NCBI GenBank assembly: GCA_942493215.1
Contig: OW818670.1
Location: 1,364,001-1,428,000 of the forward strand
Direction: 5' to 3'
Length of the DNA stretch: 64,000 nucleotides
Origin: G942493215 sp942493215
Lineage (GTDB): Bacteria; Bacillota_I; Bacilli_A; RF39; UBA660
A model generated the notes under the pieces. The model was not told the DNA's origin and did not search any database. It saw nothing but the letters and a program-made list of their open reading frames with translations. This document shows, one piece after another, positions 37,031-45,948 of this stretch; position 1 is the stretch's first letter, and the number at the start of each line of letters is the position of its first letter. The translations under genes and the position numbers were made by a program.

Positions 37031-40000
37031 CTATGGTTGTATTGTTAGTTTAGCATAACCACTACCAGTTCGACCAGTCATTGTTCCACCTGATGGATTT
37101 GGCATAGAAGCATTACCAGCAGTTGTTGAACCACTCGTAACACCACCTGTATAGGAAGAACCACCACCACCGCCATAGTAGTTAGTTGCAGCAGCTCCAC
37201 CGCCCCAGTAACCGCCACCACCGCCACCTCGGCTTGTAGTACTACCATTACCACCAGTTCCAGATAATCCACCTGAACTACCTCCGGCAGATTGAGTACC
37301 TCCGGCACCACCGGAACCAGCAGCTGCGATACCAGATGTACCGCCACCAGCACCGCCATAATAATTGGTATAACGGCCGCCAGAACCGCCGCCACCACCA
37401 GCAACAATTATACGATTAGATAAAGCTGTACCACCAGAACGAACATCAGTAGCACCACCTCCGGTACCACATCTATAAGTAGAGGTTGTATTACCGTAGG
37501 CACTACCTCCTCCATTAAAACCGCCGGCCTGACTCACTGCCGTGGTGCCAGTTATTGCACCAGCTCCACCTACGTAAATATATATGCTAGTACCAGATGT
37601 TAAACTTTTATAACCAGTTGCATATCCGCCTTTACCACCAATTGTACCACTAACAGTAGAACTTCCACCTTCAGCACCCCAAACTTGAATTAAATAATTG
37701 CCAGTAAGAGGAACATTAAATGTTTGAGAAGCACCTGTATAAGCAAATGTATATACACTAGCAATGACGGTAACTGTTCTAGTACCTGTTGCCGTATTAG
37801 TAGCCGAATCGGTCGCAGTATAAGTTAAAGTATAAGTTCCCGCGGTAGGACTAACTGTACCACTAACGGAAATAGTAGGAGTTATTCCACTATTATCGGT
37901 AGCACTTGCTCCCGTCATATTATTAAATGCTGCCACTTGATTATCTGCTAATGTAATAGCAGCAGGAGTAGTTAATACTGGTACTGTTTTATCAACTTTA
38001 ACCGTTTGATCAGCTGGACAAGTAACACTATTACCAGCATTATCACTTACATTTCCAGGCGATTCCGTTGTTGAGTTAGTGAAAGTACTATATGTTTTGG
38101 TAGCATTACCAACACAACCACTATCACCTGTATCACTACACGTTCCTGTTAATGTTAAATCGGTTTTTACCCAACTTGCATTTCCTCCACTTGAGGTACA
38201 AGTTGGTGCTGACTTATCAACCTTAATACTATGAGAAGTTGAATTATTACTAACATTACCGACATTATCTATAGCCCGTACATAATAAGTTAGATTTTCT
38301 CCAGTAGTAATACTACGTGGATTACTCATATCATACCAAGTGGTTGTATCATTAGAGTATTGATATTTATTAATACCTGAATCAGCATCCGTTGAAGAAG
38401 GTATTTGGACAACTGTATGATTAGTCCATGTACCACTGGTATAAGCTGATCCACCCGTTGTATCAAGTTTTAATGATACTGTTGGTGTACTTGGACTAGT
38501 AGTATCTATTTTAGTTACATTAACATCACATGTACCAATCCGATCAACTGCATCTTTTACATAGGCTGTATAAGTACCATTACTTGTTACATTAAAGGTC
38601 GTACTAGTAGTTGCGATATAATCACTATCCCCTGGCTTTTTTATGCCAACAACTCCACTTTGAGTATCACCACCCGTTATTGTTAATGTAGCACTTGTTA
38701 CCCAACTAGTTGGATTACCAGTTATTGTACAAGTTGGTGAAGCATCATCAATCTTTGTTACATTAACACTACAAGTATTAGTGTTACCGGCTCCATCTTT
38801 AACACTAGCTGTATATTGTCCATTAGTAGTAACATTAAATGTTGTTGATGAAACCGATAAATAATCACTACCACCTGGTAACATTATTCCATCCAAACCA
38901 CTTTCACTATCACTACCAGTTACCGTTAATGTTGCACTATCTGCCCAGTTAGTAGGATTATCAGTTATATTACAAGACGGTAAGTTTTTATCAATATTAG
39001 TAATATTATAACTAACAACATCACTTTTTAACTGATAACGGTCTCGGGCTTGCATTCTAACAGTCTGATTACTAGAAAAAGCTTTGCTGGCACCAGATTG
39101 CCATGTTAACCCACCGTCAAAGGAATATGCCTGACTAGCAAGCGGAGTATCATTAACAGGTGCAATAGTCATAGTAACATCTTGATTAGTCCATAATGAA
39201 GTACTAGCACTATAATTTATATAAATATTATTAACAATACTTTTTACCAGTATAGTTAAAACTAAACGACCAATATTACTATTTTTGTCTTTAGCTTCAT
39301 ATGTTAGATCATAGCTTCCTTCAACACTAGTATTAACCGTTCCTTTAATTGTTGGGGTAATATTTTGATCACTATTATCATCAACAACCGCCGTTGGATT
39401 ACTAAAAGTACTATCTTTTTTAACTATCATTGTTTGATTAGCATTAATACCATTGACCATTAAAATAGGTGCGATAGTATCACGTACAATCACATTACGA
39501 TTAACACTTGATGATTTACCATTAGATATATCGGTTGCTACATAGGTTATAATATAGGTACCAGCACTACTTGTTGATATTGATTCCGTTTTACCATTTT
39601 TTTTAGTAAAAGTTGTTATACTTGTTATCTGATTACCATCTTTATCTCGAGCCTGAACTCCTTTTTCAACATAAGTACCATTTATTTCAGTATACTCCGT
39701 AGCACTTCCATTTAATATTATATAAGGGGCATCTTTATCAAATGTCTGATCACTATTACTGATATTTTCAACATTATAAAGATAAGTATTATTCTTTTTA
39801 GTAACTACTACTAAAACATTATCAGCAAATTTTTGCTCTGTTTTAGGATTAGTAATATCCTTTTCAACATAACCTTTAGATTTTAATTCGCCTAACATAA
39901 CCGATATACTGTCACCCTCATCGGCTGGCAATAAATATAAATTGGCACTACCCCACGCTATAGCGCCTTTTTTTATATTTTCAATCTGAACATTATATAA

Positions 40001-40126
40001 ATCTTTCTTCTGATTTTTTATAGCATTGTTTAATGTCGGAATAACTATTGCCATCATTAAAGCAATCAAAGATATTACAACAATCATCTCAACCGTTGTC
40101 ATACCACTATTATTCTCTTTAAGCAT
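37031..40126 (-). CDS. Giant prepilin-leader surface protein with glycine-rich C-terminus
   Basis: 1031 residues, paralogous to the 32144 gene over its first 650 residues. MLKENNSG|MTTVEMIVVIS is a prepilin leader with Gly8 and Glu at +5. Ig-like domains, one copy of the four-Cys repeat (KVDKSAPTCTSSGGNASW), a DUF5011-like Ig domain (LADNQVAAFNNMTGASATDNSG), then a roughly 220-residue glycine-rich domain beginning FAYTGASQTFNVPLTGNYLIQVWGAEGG, as in bacterial Gly-rich surface domains. ATG 40126 follows GAGGTGA. Own terminator, so transcribed separately from its paralogue. Confidence 0.85.
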   Translation of the reverse strand: MLKENNSGMTTVEMIVVISLIALMMAIVIPTLNNAIKNQKKDLYNVQIENIKKGAIAWGSANLYLLPADEGDSISVMLGELKSKGYVEKDITNPKTEQKFADNVLVVVTKKNNTYLYNVENISNSDQTFDKDAPYIILNGSATEYTEINGTYVEKGVQARDKDGNQITSITTFTKKNGKTESISTSSAGTYIITYVATDISNGKSSSVNRNVIVRDTIAPILMVNGINANQTMIVKKDSTFSNPTAVVDDNSDQNITPTIKGTVNTSVEGSYDLTYEAKDKNSNIGRLVLTILVKSIVNNIYINYSASTSLWTNQDVTMTIAPVNDTPLASQAYSFDGGLTWQSGASKAFSSNQTVRMQARDRYQLKSDVVSYNITNIDKNLPSCNITDNPTNWADSATLTVTGSDSESGLDGIMLPGGSDYLSVSSTTFNVTTNGQYTASVKDGAGNTNTCSVNVTKIDDASPTCTITGNPTSWVTSATLTITGGDTQSGVVGIKKPGDSDYIATTSTTFNVTSNGTYTAYVKDAVDRIGTCDVNVTKIDTTSPSTPTVSLKLDTTGGSAYTSGTWTNHTVVQIPSSTDADSGINKYQYSNDTTTWYDMSNPRSITTGENLTYYVRAIDNVGNVSNNSTSHSIKVDKSAPTCTSSGGNASWVKTDLTLTGTCSDTGDSGCVGNATKTYSTFTNSTTESPGNVSDNAGNSVTCPADQTVKVDKTVPVLTTPAAITLADNQVAAFNNMTGASATDNSGITPTISVSGTVSPTAGTYTLTYTATDSATNTATGTRTVTVIASVYTFAYTGASQTFNVPLTGNYLIQVWGAEGGSSTVSGTIGGKGGYATGYKSLTSGTSIYIYVGGAGAITGTTAVSQAGGFNGGGSAYGNTTSTYRCGTGGGATDVRSGGTALSNRIIVAGGGGGSGGRYTNYYGGAGGGTSGIAAAGSGGAGGTQSAGGSSGGLSGTGGNGSTTSRGGGGGGYWGGGAAATNYYGGGGGSSYTGGVTSGSTTAGNASMPNPSGGTMTGRTGSGYAKLTIQP

Positions 40127-40181
40127 TACACTCACCTCAAAACTAAATACCATATTTGCTAATATTGTTAAAATATAAAAA

Positions 40182-40232
40182 AAGGGATGGTCTAAAAAAA
40201 TGAATAAATCACTAAATAAACCACCCCGTTAA
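40182..40232 (-). terminator. Terminator of the YfcC-type transporter gene
   Basis: On the minus strand GGGGTGGT pairs with ACCATCCC (one G-T wobble) across a long loop, followed by seven Ts. Confidence 0.65.
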
Positions 40233-40241
40233 ATTATAATT

Positions 40242-41729
40242 TTATTGTAAAAACATAAATACAACAAAAGTCATTATTAATATTATTCCGGCAATAGCAG
40301 CTAGATACATCCAACTCTTTTTGAACCATTCTTTATAAGAAACTTCAAAATAAGATAATCCAGCAACTAAAACTAAACTTGTTGGTAAAACCAACATTAA
40401 TAAGCTATTTATTGTTTGGAAAATAAATCCAATAATTGGAAACATAGATGCATCAGTATAAACAGCAGATAAAACTCCAAATGTATTACCAAATAAATGT
40501 AATAAATTATTGAAATATAATGATCCTACTCCGGCTACACCAACCATCTTTACTAATGATAGGATATTAGTTGCTCCACCAGTACCTACCATCTTATTAA
40601 TAATAGTAAAGTATTGTGAATCAAAAGCTGAAGAAGAAGAATTAGCATAAGCTAAAACAAATACTACATTAGCTAATGTTACATAAATAGCTGTTGGTAA
40701 CATCTCTTTTGCGCCTTCAACAAATGAATCCATAATATCTTTAAACTTCAAGCTATATAACCAACCAACTAATAAACCACCAATTAATAATATCATTGAT
40801 AATTCAATAGTATCCCAGTTACCCATTGGAGTTAAAGTTCCAAGTAAACTTTTAACGATTGAAAAACCGCCAATTTTAAAGTTTGTAACTGAAGTATATA
40901 AGTCATTAAAGAATTGAATTTTAAATACATAATACCAACTAAACATACCAACGATTGCTACAAGCAAAATAACAGCAACAGCAATAATTAATGGCATAAA
41001 GCTTTTATTCTCTACTTCATAATCATTAAATAAAATAGTTTTTACTTTATTAGTAGGTATAACCTCTTCCTTTTTAGTGACTTTCTTTTTAGTAGCAACT
41101 ACCTTTTCTTCTTTTTCAATATCTTTTGATCCAAAGAACCATAAATATGCTACTAAAGTACCTGTAACAAGGAAAAATAAGATTACTTTAGCTAATATAA
41201 TATTATTAACACCATCACTTAAGTAGTATGCAAATATATGATTTATATCAGCACCGGCTAAACTTCCTATTGAACCTATTAAGATAGCTCCAACTGTTGC
41301 AATCATCGCCGTAACTTTCTTATATCCTAATAATAAGATAATTGTTGCTAAGAATGGAACTAATACAAATAAAAATAATGATAAGCCTGTCAAAGATGAT
41401 AAAAGGGCTAAGATAGCAGCAATAACAACTAAGATTAATTTTTCATTGCCACGGGCAGCACTAACAATCTTATTTACAAGTTTGCTGTACACTCCTGTCT
41501 TATTAAGTATTCCATAAAATCCACCAATAACTAAAAACAATAAACCATATTGTCCAAATAAGTTAAAAGCTTGAATAGGATACGTAATTAAGTCTGGTAA
41601 CCCAATTGCTGTAATATCTCCTTTCGTAAATGTTGCACCAGAATAACTTCCAACTGGTATAATCCAAGAAAGGAAAACAACTACCAAGAATGTTATGCCT
41701 AATGCTTTTAATAAACTGTTCTTTTTCAT
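40242..41729 (-). CDS. YfcC-family (DcuC-like) membrane transporter
   Basis: About 495 residues, twelve or so membrane helices. The N-terminus GITFLVVVFLSWIIPVGSYSGATF and GLLFLVIGGFYGILNKTGVY resemble YfcC/C4-dicarboxylate carriers of the ion-transporter superfamily. A charged cytoplasmic loop (EKEEKVVATKKKVTKKEE) divides two halves, each with a re-entrant-like Ser/Gly-rich segment (SSLTGLSLF; ANSSSSAFDSQYF). Substrate may be an amino acid, peptide or dicarboxylate; not decidable here. ATG follows GGAGGTAGAAT. Confidence 0.7.
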   Translation of the reverse strand: MKKNSLLKALGITFLVVVFLSWIIPVGSYSGATFTKGDITAIGLPDLITYPIQAFNLFGQYGLLFLVIGGFYGILNKTGVYSKLVNKIVSAARGNEKLILVVIAAILALLSSLTGLSLFLFVLVPFLATIILLLGYKKVTAMIATVGAILIGSIGSLAGADINHIFAYYLSDGVNNIILAKVILFFLVTGTLVAYLWFFGSKDIEKEEKVVATKKKVTKKEEVIPTNKVKTILFNDYEVENKSFMPLIIAVAVILLVAIVGMFSWYYVFKIQFFNDLYTSVTNFKIGGFSIVKSLLGTLTPMGNWDTIELSMILLIGGLLVGWLYSLKFKDIMDSFVEGAKEMLPTAIYVTLANVVFVLAYANSSSSAFDSQYFTIINKMVGTGGATNILSLVKMVGVAGVGSLYFNNLLHLFGNTFGVLSAVYTDASMFPIIGFIFQTINSLLMLVLPTSLVLVAGLSYFEVSYKEWFKKSWMYLAAIAGIILIMTFVVFMFLQ

Positions 41730-41746
41730 ATTCTACCTCCATTATC

Positions 41747-41774
41747 ATTATAGCATTTTTATTAACAGTTACAA
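41747..41774 (-). promoter_or_regulatory. Promoter of the YfcC-type gene
   Basis: TTGTAA, 16-bp spacer, TGCTATAAT (extended -10), close to the GGAGGT ribosome site. Confidence 0.65.
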
Positions 41775-41863
41775 GATTTTTTTTATATTTTTCGCCTATT
41801 TTTCATAAAAATAACCATTCTTTACAATATTTTGTGTTATGATAAACAAGGAAGTGATGATTA

Positions 41864-42811
41864 ATGTCTAATTTTTTATATTCATATAATAATAAAAGAT
41901 ATCATACTTTAGATTATTTTTATCATCAGAAATTTAATTGTAAAATTTCTAAAATAAGTTTAAATGCAGGTTTTACTTGTCCTAACATAGATGGTACGGT
42001 GGGAACTGGTGGCTGTATATATTGTTCAAAAATGGGCAGTGGTGAATATGCTGGTGATAAAAATGATGATTTAATTACCCAATTTAATAATGTTAAAAAG
42101 ATTATTAGTAAAAAATGGCCACAAGTAAAATATATTGGATATTTTCAAGCTAATACTAATACTTATGCACCATTAGAAATATTAAAAGGAAAATATGAAA
42201 CAATATTAAAACTTGATAATGTTGTTGGACTAGCTATTGCTACTAGAAGTGATGCTATAAGTGATGAATGTTTAGATTATTTAGAAAAATTATCGAAACA
42301 AACCTTTTTAACTATTGAACTTGGTTTACAAACTGTTCATGAGAGTACTTCTATTCTAATAAATAGATGTCATACTTTAGATAATTTTACTAATATGGTT
42401 AAGAAGTTAAGAACCCGAAATATAAATGTTATTGTCCATATAATTAATGGTTTACCGTATGAAACTAAAGAAATGATGATTGAAACAGTAAAATACTTAA
42501 ATGATTTAGATATTCAAGGAATTAAAATTCATATGCTTCAAATCTTAAAAAATACACCTTTAGCTTATCGATATGAAACTAATCCCTTCCCTGTTTTAGA
42601 TCTTAATGAATACGTTGATATTGTCTGTGATCAATTAGAATATTTACGACCAGAAATCGTTATTAATAGGGTCACGGGTGATCCCAAAGTTGAAGATTTA
42701 GTTGTGCCATTATGGACAACTAAAAAATTTGTTGTAATGAATAATATTGATAAAGAATTACAAAGACGTAATACTTATCAAGGATATAAACTAGAAAAAA
42801 AAGAAATCTAA
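41864..42811 (+). CDS. TIGR01212-family radical SAM protein (YtqA/YhcC)
   Basis: A 315-residue radical SAM enzyme. YHTLDYFYHQKFNCKISKISLNAGFTCPNIDGTVGTGGCIYC holds the cluster Cys residues in the unusual long spacing of this family (C-x12-13-C-x2-C). YFQANTNTYAPLEILK, ATRSDAISDECLDYL and ELGLQT complete the barrel. Function unproven; a tRNA or cofactor role is often guessed. ATG 41864 follows AAGGAAGTGATGATTA. Convergent with the next gene. Confidence 0.92.
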   Translation: MSNFLYSYNNKRYHTLDYFYHQKFNCKISKISLNAGFTCPNIDGTVGTGGCIYCSKMGSGEYAGDKNDDLITQFNNVKKIISKKWPQVKYIGYFQANTNTYAPLEILKGKYETILKLDNVVGLAIATRSDAISDECLDYLEKLSKQTFLTIELGLQTVHESTSILINRCHTLDNFTNMVKKLRTRNINVIVHIINGLPYETKEMMIETVKYLNDLDIQGIKIHMLQILKNTPLAYRYETNPFPVLDLNEYVDIVCDQLEYLRPEIVINRVTGDPKVEDLVVPLWTTKKFVVMNNIDKELQRRNTYQGYKLEKKEI

Positions 42812-42827
42812 CATTGATTTCTTTTTA
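42800..42827. terminator. Bidirectional terminator
   Basis: AAAGAAATC/GATTTCTTT stem over the stop codon of the radical SAM gene; T tracts on both strands. Confidence 0.8.
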
Positions 42828-43874
42828 TGATTCAACTTTTTCTTTAACATAAGTATCATACATTAAATTGAATAATTCTTTTGTAAATTCAACTACTTTA
42901 GTATTCTCACGGGTTGGATGAACCCGATTAGAAAGAAACACAATCGCTAACCTATTTTGTCTATCTATCAATATTCTTCCACCAGTATAACCACCATGGA
43001 AAACAGAATCATCACTGATATGCTTGCCAAAAGCTTCATGAGGCCCACAAATCCAACCTATAGATCGCCAAGAATTGACTTCTGTTTGTTTTTCTTTTTT
43101 AAACCATAAATCAATTGTTTCTTTTTTTAGATAACGATGATTATTATAAATACCATTATTTAAAACCATCGTAATAAACTTTGTCATATCACCAATTGTA
43201 CTAAAAACACCAGCTAAACCGGCAACCCCACCTAATAGTTTTGTTTTCTCATCATGAACAACTCCCTTAGTATAAACATTATCTTGTAATTCAGTCGGAG
43301 CACATCTTTCAATATCCGTTGGCAAATAACCGGTATCGGTCAGTGAAAGTGGTTCAAAAACCATTTCTTTAGCACATATATCTAACGATTTACCTAAAAT
43401 AGTTTCAATAATAAAACCAAGGAGCATAAAACTAGTATCAGAATATACTGCTTTAGTACCTGTTTCATATACTTTATTTAGAGAGAAGACCCTATCAATA
43501 ATTTCGTCTCTATTTTTTAGTGAATGCCAATCCATATCTTTAGGTAAACCCGAAGAATGTGTTAATAAATGATAGATGGTTACATCATCATATTTAAACT
43601 GAGGTAAATATTTATTCACTTTATCATCTAAAGAAACTTTACCATCCTCTAATAATTTAGCAATAATTGTATTAGTTGAAATAACTTTTGTTAAAGACGC
43701 TAAATCATATATTGTATCAATTGTATTTACTTCAGCATTAGGGAGAATTGCTCGATTACCAACTACACCCATATGAACTTGATTTTTATAAATGATCGTA
43801 TATGTTGCGCCCGGAAAAACTTGATTTTTAACTGCTTCCATCATTTTTTTATCAATTACTTCAAAATTTTCCAT
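42825..43874 (-). CDS. Class C beta-lactamase-fold serine hydrolase
   Basis: A 349-residue cytoplasmic or unsignalled serine hydrolase: LASLTKVIS gives the S-x-x-K nucleophile, YSDTSF the Tyr motif and HGGYTGGRILID the third motif (H-x-G in place of K-T-G). THSSGLPKD is a family loop. Likely a D-amino acid peptidase or esterase; no signal peptide, which favours an intracellular role. ATG 43874 after GTGGTAATAAAA. Confidence 0.85.
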   Translation of the reverse strand: MENFEVIDKKMMEAVKNQVFPGATYTIIYKNQVHMGVVGNRAILPNAEVNTIDTIYDLASLTKVISTNTIIAKLLEDGKVSLDDKVNKYLPQFKYDDVTIYHLLTHSSGLPKDMDWHSLKNRDEIIDRVFSLNKVYETGTKAVYSDTSFMLLGFIIETILGKSLDICAKEMVFEPLSLTDTGYLPTDIERCAPTELQDNVYTKGVVHDEKTKLLGGVAGLAGVFSTIGDMTKFITMVLNNGIYNNHRYLKKETIDLWFKKEKQTEVNSWRSIGWICGPHEAFGKHISDDSVFHGGYTGGRILIDRQNRLAIVFLSNRVHPTRENTKVVEFTKELFNLMYDTYVKEKVES

Positions 43875-43898
43875 TTTTATTACCACTTTCTAATATTA

Positions 43899-43922
43899 AA
43901 AAAGAAGACTATTATCTTCTTT
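43899..43922 (-). terminator. Terminator after the FMN-binding-like lipoprotein
   Basis: AAAGAAGA/TCTTCTTT stem with six-base loop and T tract, overlapping the stop codon. Confidence 0.75.
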
Positions 43923-44407
43923 TACTTTGCTTGATCTAATGCTTTACTAACAGCTTCAACATAGTCATTAGCTGAAATTGTAACCCCTGATACAGAATCT
44001 AATTTTGTTTTAGCTTCATCTGACCAAGTAACCCAAGCAATACCTTGTTCTCTAACTACTTTATCTTCAATAACGGCTGCTTGTTGATACCATTCAGCTC
44101 CGCCTTCAATTTTTCCTTGAGACGCTGATGCTGATTTCATACCATAAGCATCACCTAAAACTTTTTTAGTAGTATTAACTCCATCCTTATTATACGTAGA
44201 ATCAATATAACAAGATTTAATAAAACCATTATCATTAACATATATAACGGCTGTAACAACATATTTAGCACCATATGATTCATATTGAACAGATCCAAAA
44301 TATGTTCCTTCTTTATAATTACCTTTAGCAGGGGCAAAAACATTATCACAACCGGTAATTAAAAATATTCCTAATAAAACGACTAATGACAATAATACTT
44401 TCTTCAT
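43922..44407 (-). CDS. Lipoprotein with FMN-binding-type domain
   Basis: MKKVLLSLVVLLGIFLITGCDN is a lipoprotein signal with lipobox ITGC. The mature protein (about 140 residues) opens with YKEGTYFGSVQYE, typical of FMN-binding domains, and closes with LDSVSGVTISANDYVEAVSKAL, which matches the flavinylation region (usual SGAT-S/T, here SGVTIS). Such lipoproteins carry flavin for extracellular electron transfer. The changed residue makes covalent FMN attachment uncertain. Confidence 0.7.
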   Translation of the reverse strand: MKKVLLSLVVLLGIFLITGCDNVFAPAKGNYKEGTYFGSVQYESYGAKYVVTAVIYVNDNGFIKSCYIDSTYNKDGVNTTKKVLGDAYGMKSASASQGKIEGGAEWYQQAAVIEDKVVREQGIAWVTWSDEAKTKLDSVSGVTISANDYVEAVSKALDQAK

Positions 44408-44432
44408 TTAACCTTCTCCTTATCTTAATTCG

Positions 44433-44461
44433 ATTATAGCATACCCTTTTTTACATTTCAA
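44433..44461 (-). promoter_or_regulatory. Strong promoter of the FMN-binding-like lipoprotein
   Basis: TTGAAA, 17-bp spacer, TGCTATAAT (extended -10). It starts directly after the rpe stop codon. Confidence 0.75.
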
Positions 44462-44463
44462 TA

Positions 44464-45108
44464 TTAATTTAGAAACATATATTTAATATTGTTAACTTTT
44501 TTTTCAAAATCATCACTACTAGTAACATACTTACCCAATACTAATATATCAGCATCTTTGCATTTTGAAGCTGTAATATTATTAACTCCACCATCAACTT
44601 CAATAACATAATTATATTGATATTGTTCCCTTAATTGCTTTAACATCGCAATCTTTTTAGTCACATCTTCAATGAATTCTTGTCCACCATAACCAGGTTC
44701 TACTGTCATAACTAAAACTAAATCAACAAGACTTAAATAATCCGCAATTTTATCAATTGGTGTATCAGGACTAATGGCAATACCAACCTTTACATTATTG
44801 TTTTTTATATAATCAATCATTGTTAAAGGATTATCAGTTGCTTCCACATGAAAAGTTAAATATGTTGGTTGTAATTGCTTATACATATCAACATATTCAA
44901 TAATGTTTTTAACCATAAGATGAATATCTAATGAACGATTATTATAAGACATTAAATGTTTTATATGATTAAATCTTTCTGTCTTATTAGTAACAAAAAC
45001 ACCATCCATAATATCTAAATGTAAATAATCAGCATTAGATTTGTTTAAATCACGAATTTTTCTTTTTCTATTTTGTTCAATTCCTAAAATAGATACTGAA
45101 ATTAGCAT
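44464..45108 (-). CDS. rpe: Ribulose-phosphate 3-epimerase
   Basis: TIM-barrel epimerase of the pentose phosphate pathway. ISVSILGIEQ, YLHLDIMDGVFV, LDIHLMVKN, MTVEPGYGGQEFI and VIEVDGGVN carry the metal ligands and catalytic Asp residues. The usual GSAIF phosphate loop is replaced by GKYVTSSDDF. 215 residues from ATG 45108 (AAAGGTGATTAT ribosome site). Last gene of the rlmN-prpC-prkC-rsgA-rpe cluster, as in B. subtilis. Confidence 0.93.
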   Translation of the reverse strand: MLISVSILGIEQNRKRKIRDLNKSNADYLHLDIMDGVFVTNKTERFNHIKHLMSYNNRSLDIHLMVKNIIEYVDMYKQLQPTYLTFHVEATDNPLTMIDYIKNNNVKVGIAISPDTPIDKIADYLSLVDLVLVMTVEPGYGGQEFIEDVTKKIAMLKQLREQYQYNYVIEVDGGVNNITASKCKDADILVLGKYVTSSDDFEKKVNNIKYMFLN

Positions 45109-45113
45109 TATAA

Positions 45114-45947
45114 TCACCTTTCATTTATAAAATTTAAATAATTTTCATAACGGCTGGATATAATATCACCATTACTTACAGCTTTTTTAATTGCACACTT
45201 TTCTTCTTTAGTATGCATACAATCACGATATTCACAATTTTCACGATAAGAATTAAATTCTGTAAAGTTATCTCGTATATCTGATGGTTTCATATCTGTA
45301 AAAGATATAGCCGAAAATCCTGGCGTATCAGCTACCCAACCATTACTAAATCTAATTAATTCTGTATGTCTAGTTGTATGTTTTCCACGTCCTAAAGCTA
45401 TAGATATAGGACCAACTTTTAATTGTAATGTTGAGTCTAAATTATTTAGTAAGGTTGATTTACCAGCTCCACTTTGACCTGTTAAAACCGTTATCTTATT
45501 TTCTAATTGTTTTTTAATAGCTACAATATCAGAATTATAATATACCTTGTAACCAATATGTTCATAATACTTCTTATAATCCATTATTATCTTGAGTTCA
45601 TCTTTAGATAATAAATCTATTTTCGTAATACAAATAATAGGTTCAATATTATTAAACTCAATTATTACTAACAATTTATCTAATAGGTTGGTTGAAAAAT
45701 CTGGTTCTTTAGCGCTTATAACTATAAATACCTGATCTATATTACAAATAGTTGGTCGCTCAAGAACATTCTTACGATTATGAATAGTGGTAATAATTCT
45801 TTTATCAAGATCAAATTCAACATTATCACCTACTAGAGGTGAAACATTCAAATTACGGAATTTACCTCTAGCTTTACAGTCATATGCCTTATTATCATAA
45901 TAAACGGTATATGTATCACTTATTTGTTTAATAATTAACCCTGTCAT
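45114..45947 (-). CDS. rsgA: Ribosome small subunit GTPase RsgA
   Basis: Circularly permuted GTPase that checks late 30S maturation. N-terminal OB fold (ARGKFRNLNVSPLVGDNVEF), then TKIDLL (G4), GQSGAGKSTLLNNL (G1), TRHTELI and DTPGFS (G3), and a zinc domain C-x4-C-x-H-x5-C (CEYRDCMHTKEEKC). ATG 45947 is one base after the prkC stop, without a clear ribosome site, so translation is coupled. Confidence 0.95.
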   Translation of the reverse strand: MTGLIIKQISDTYTVYYDNKAYDCKARGKFRNLNVSPLVGDNVEFDLDKRIITTIHNRKNVLERPTICNIDQVFIVISAKEPDFSTNLLDKLLVIIEFNNIEPIICITKIDLLSKDELKIIMDYKKYYEHIGYKVYYNSDIVAIKKQLENKITVLTGQSGAGKSTLLNNLDSTLQLKVGPISIALGRGKHTTRHTELIRFSNGWVADTPGFSAISFTDMKPSDIRDNFTEFNSYRENCEYRDCMHTKEEKCAIKKAVSNGDIISSRYENYLNFINER

Positions 45948-45948
45948 A

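Noticed and set aside
37078..37407. 109-residue frame rich in Val, Leu and Ala
   Set aside because: It is the shifted reading of the glycine-rich codons of the 37031 gene.
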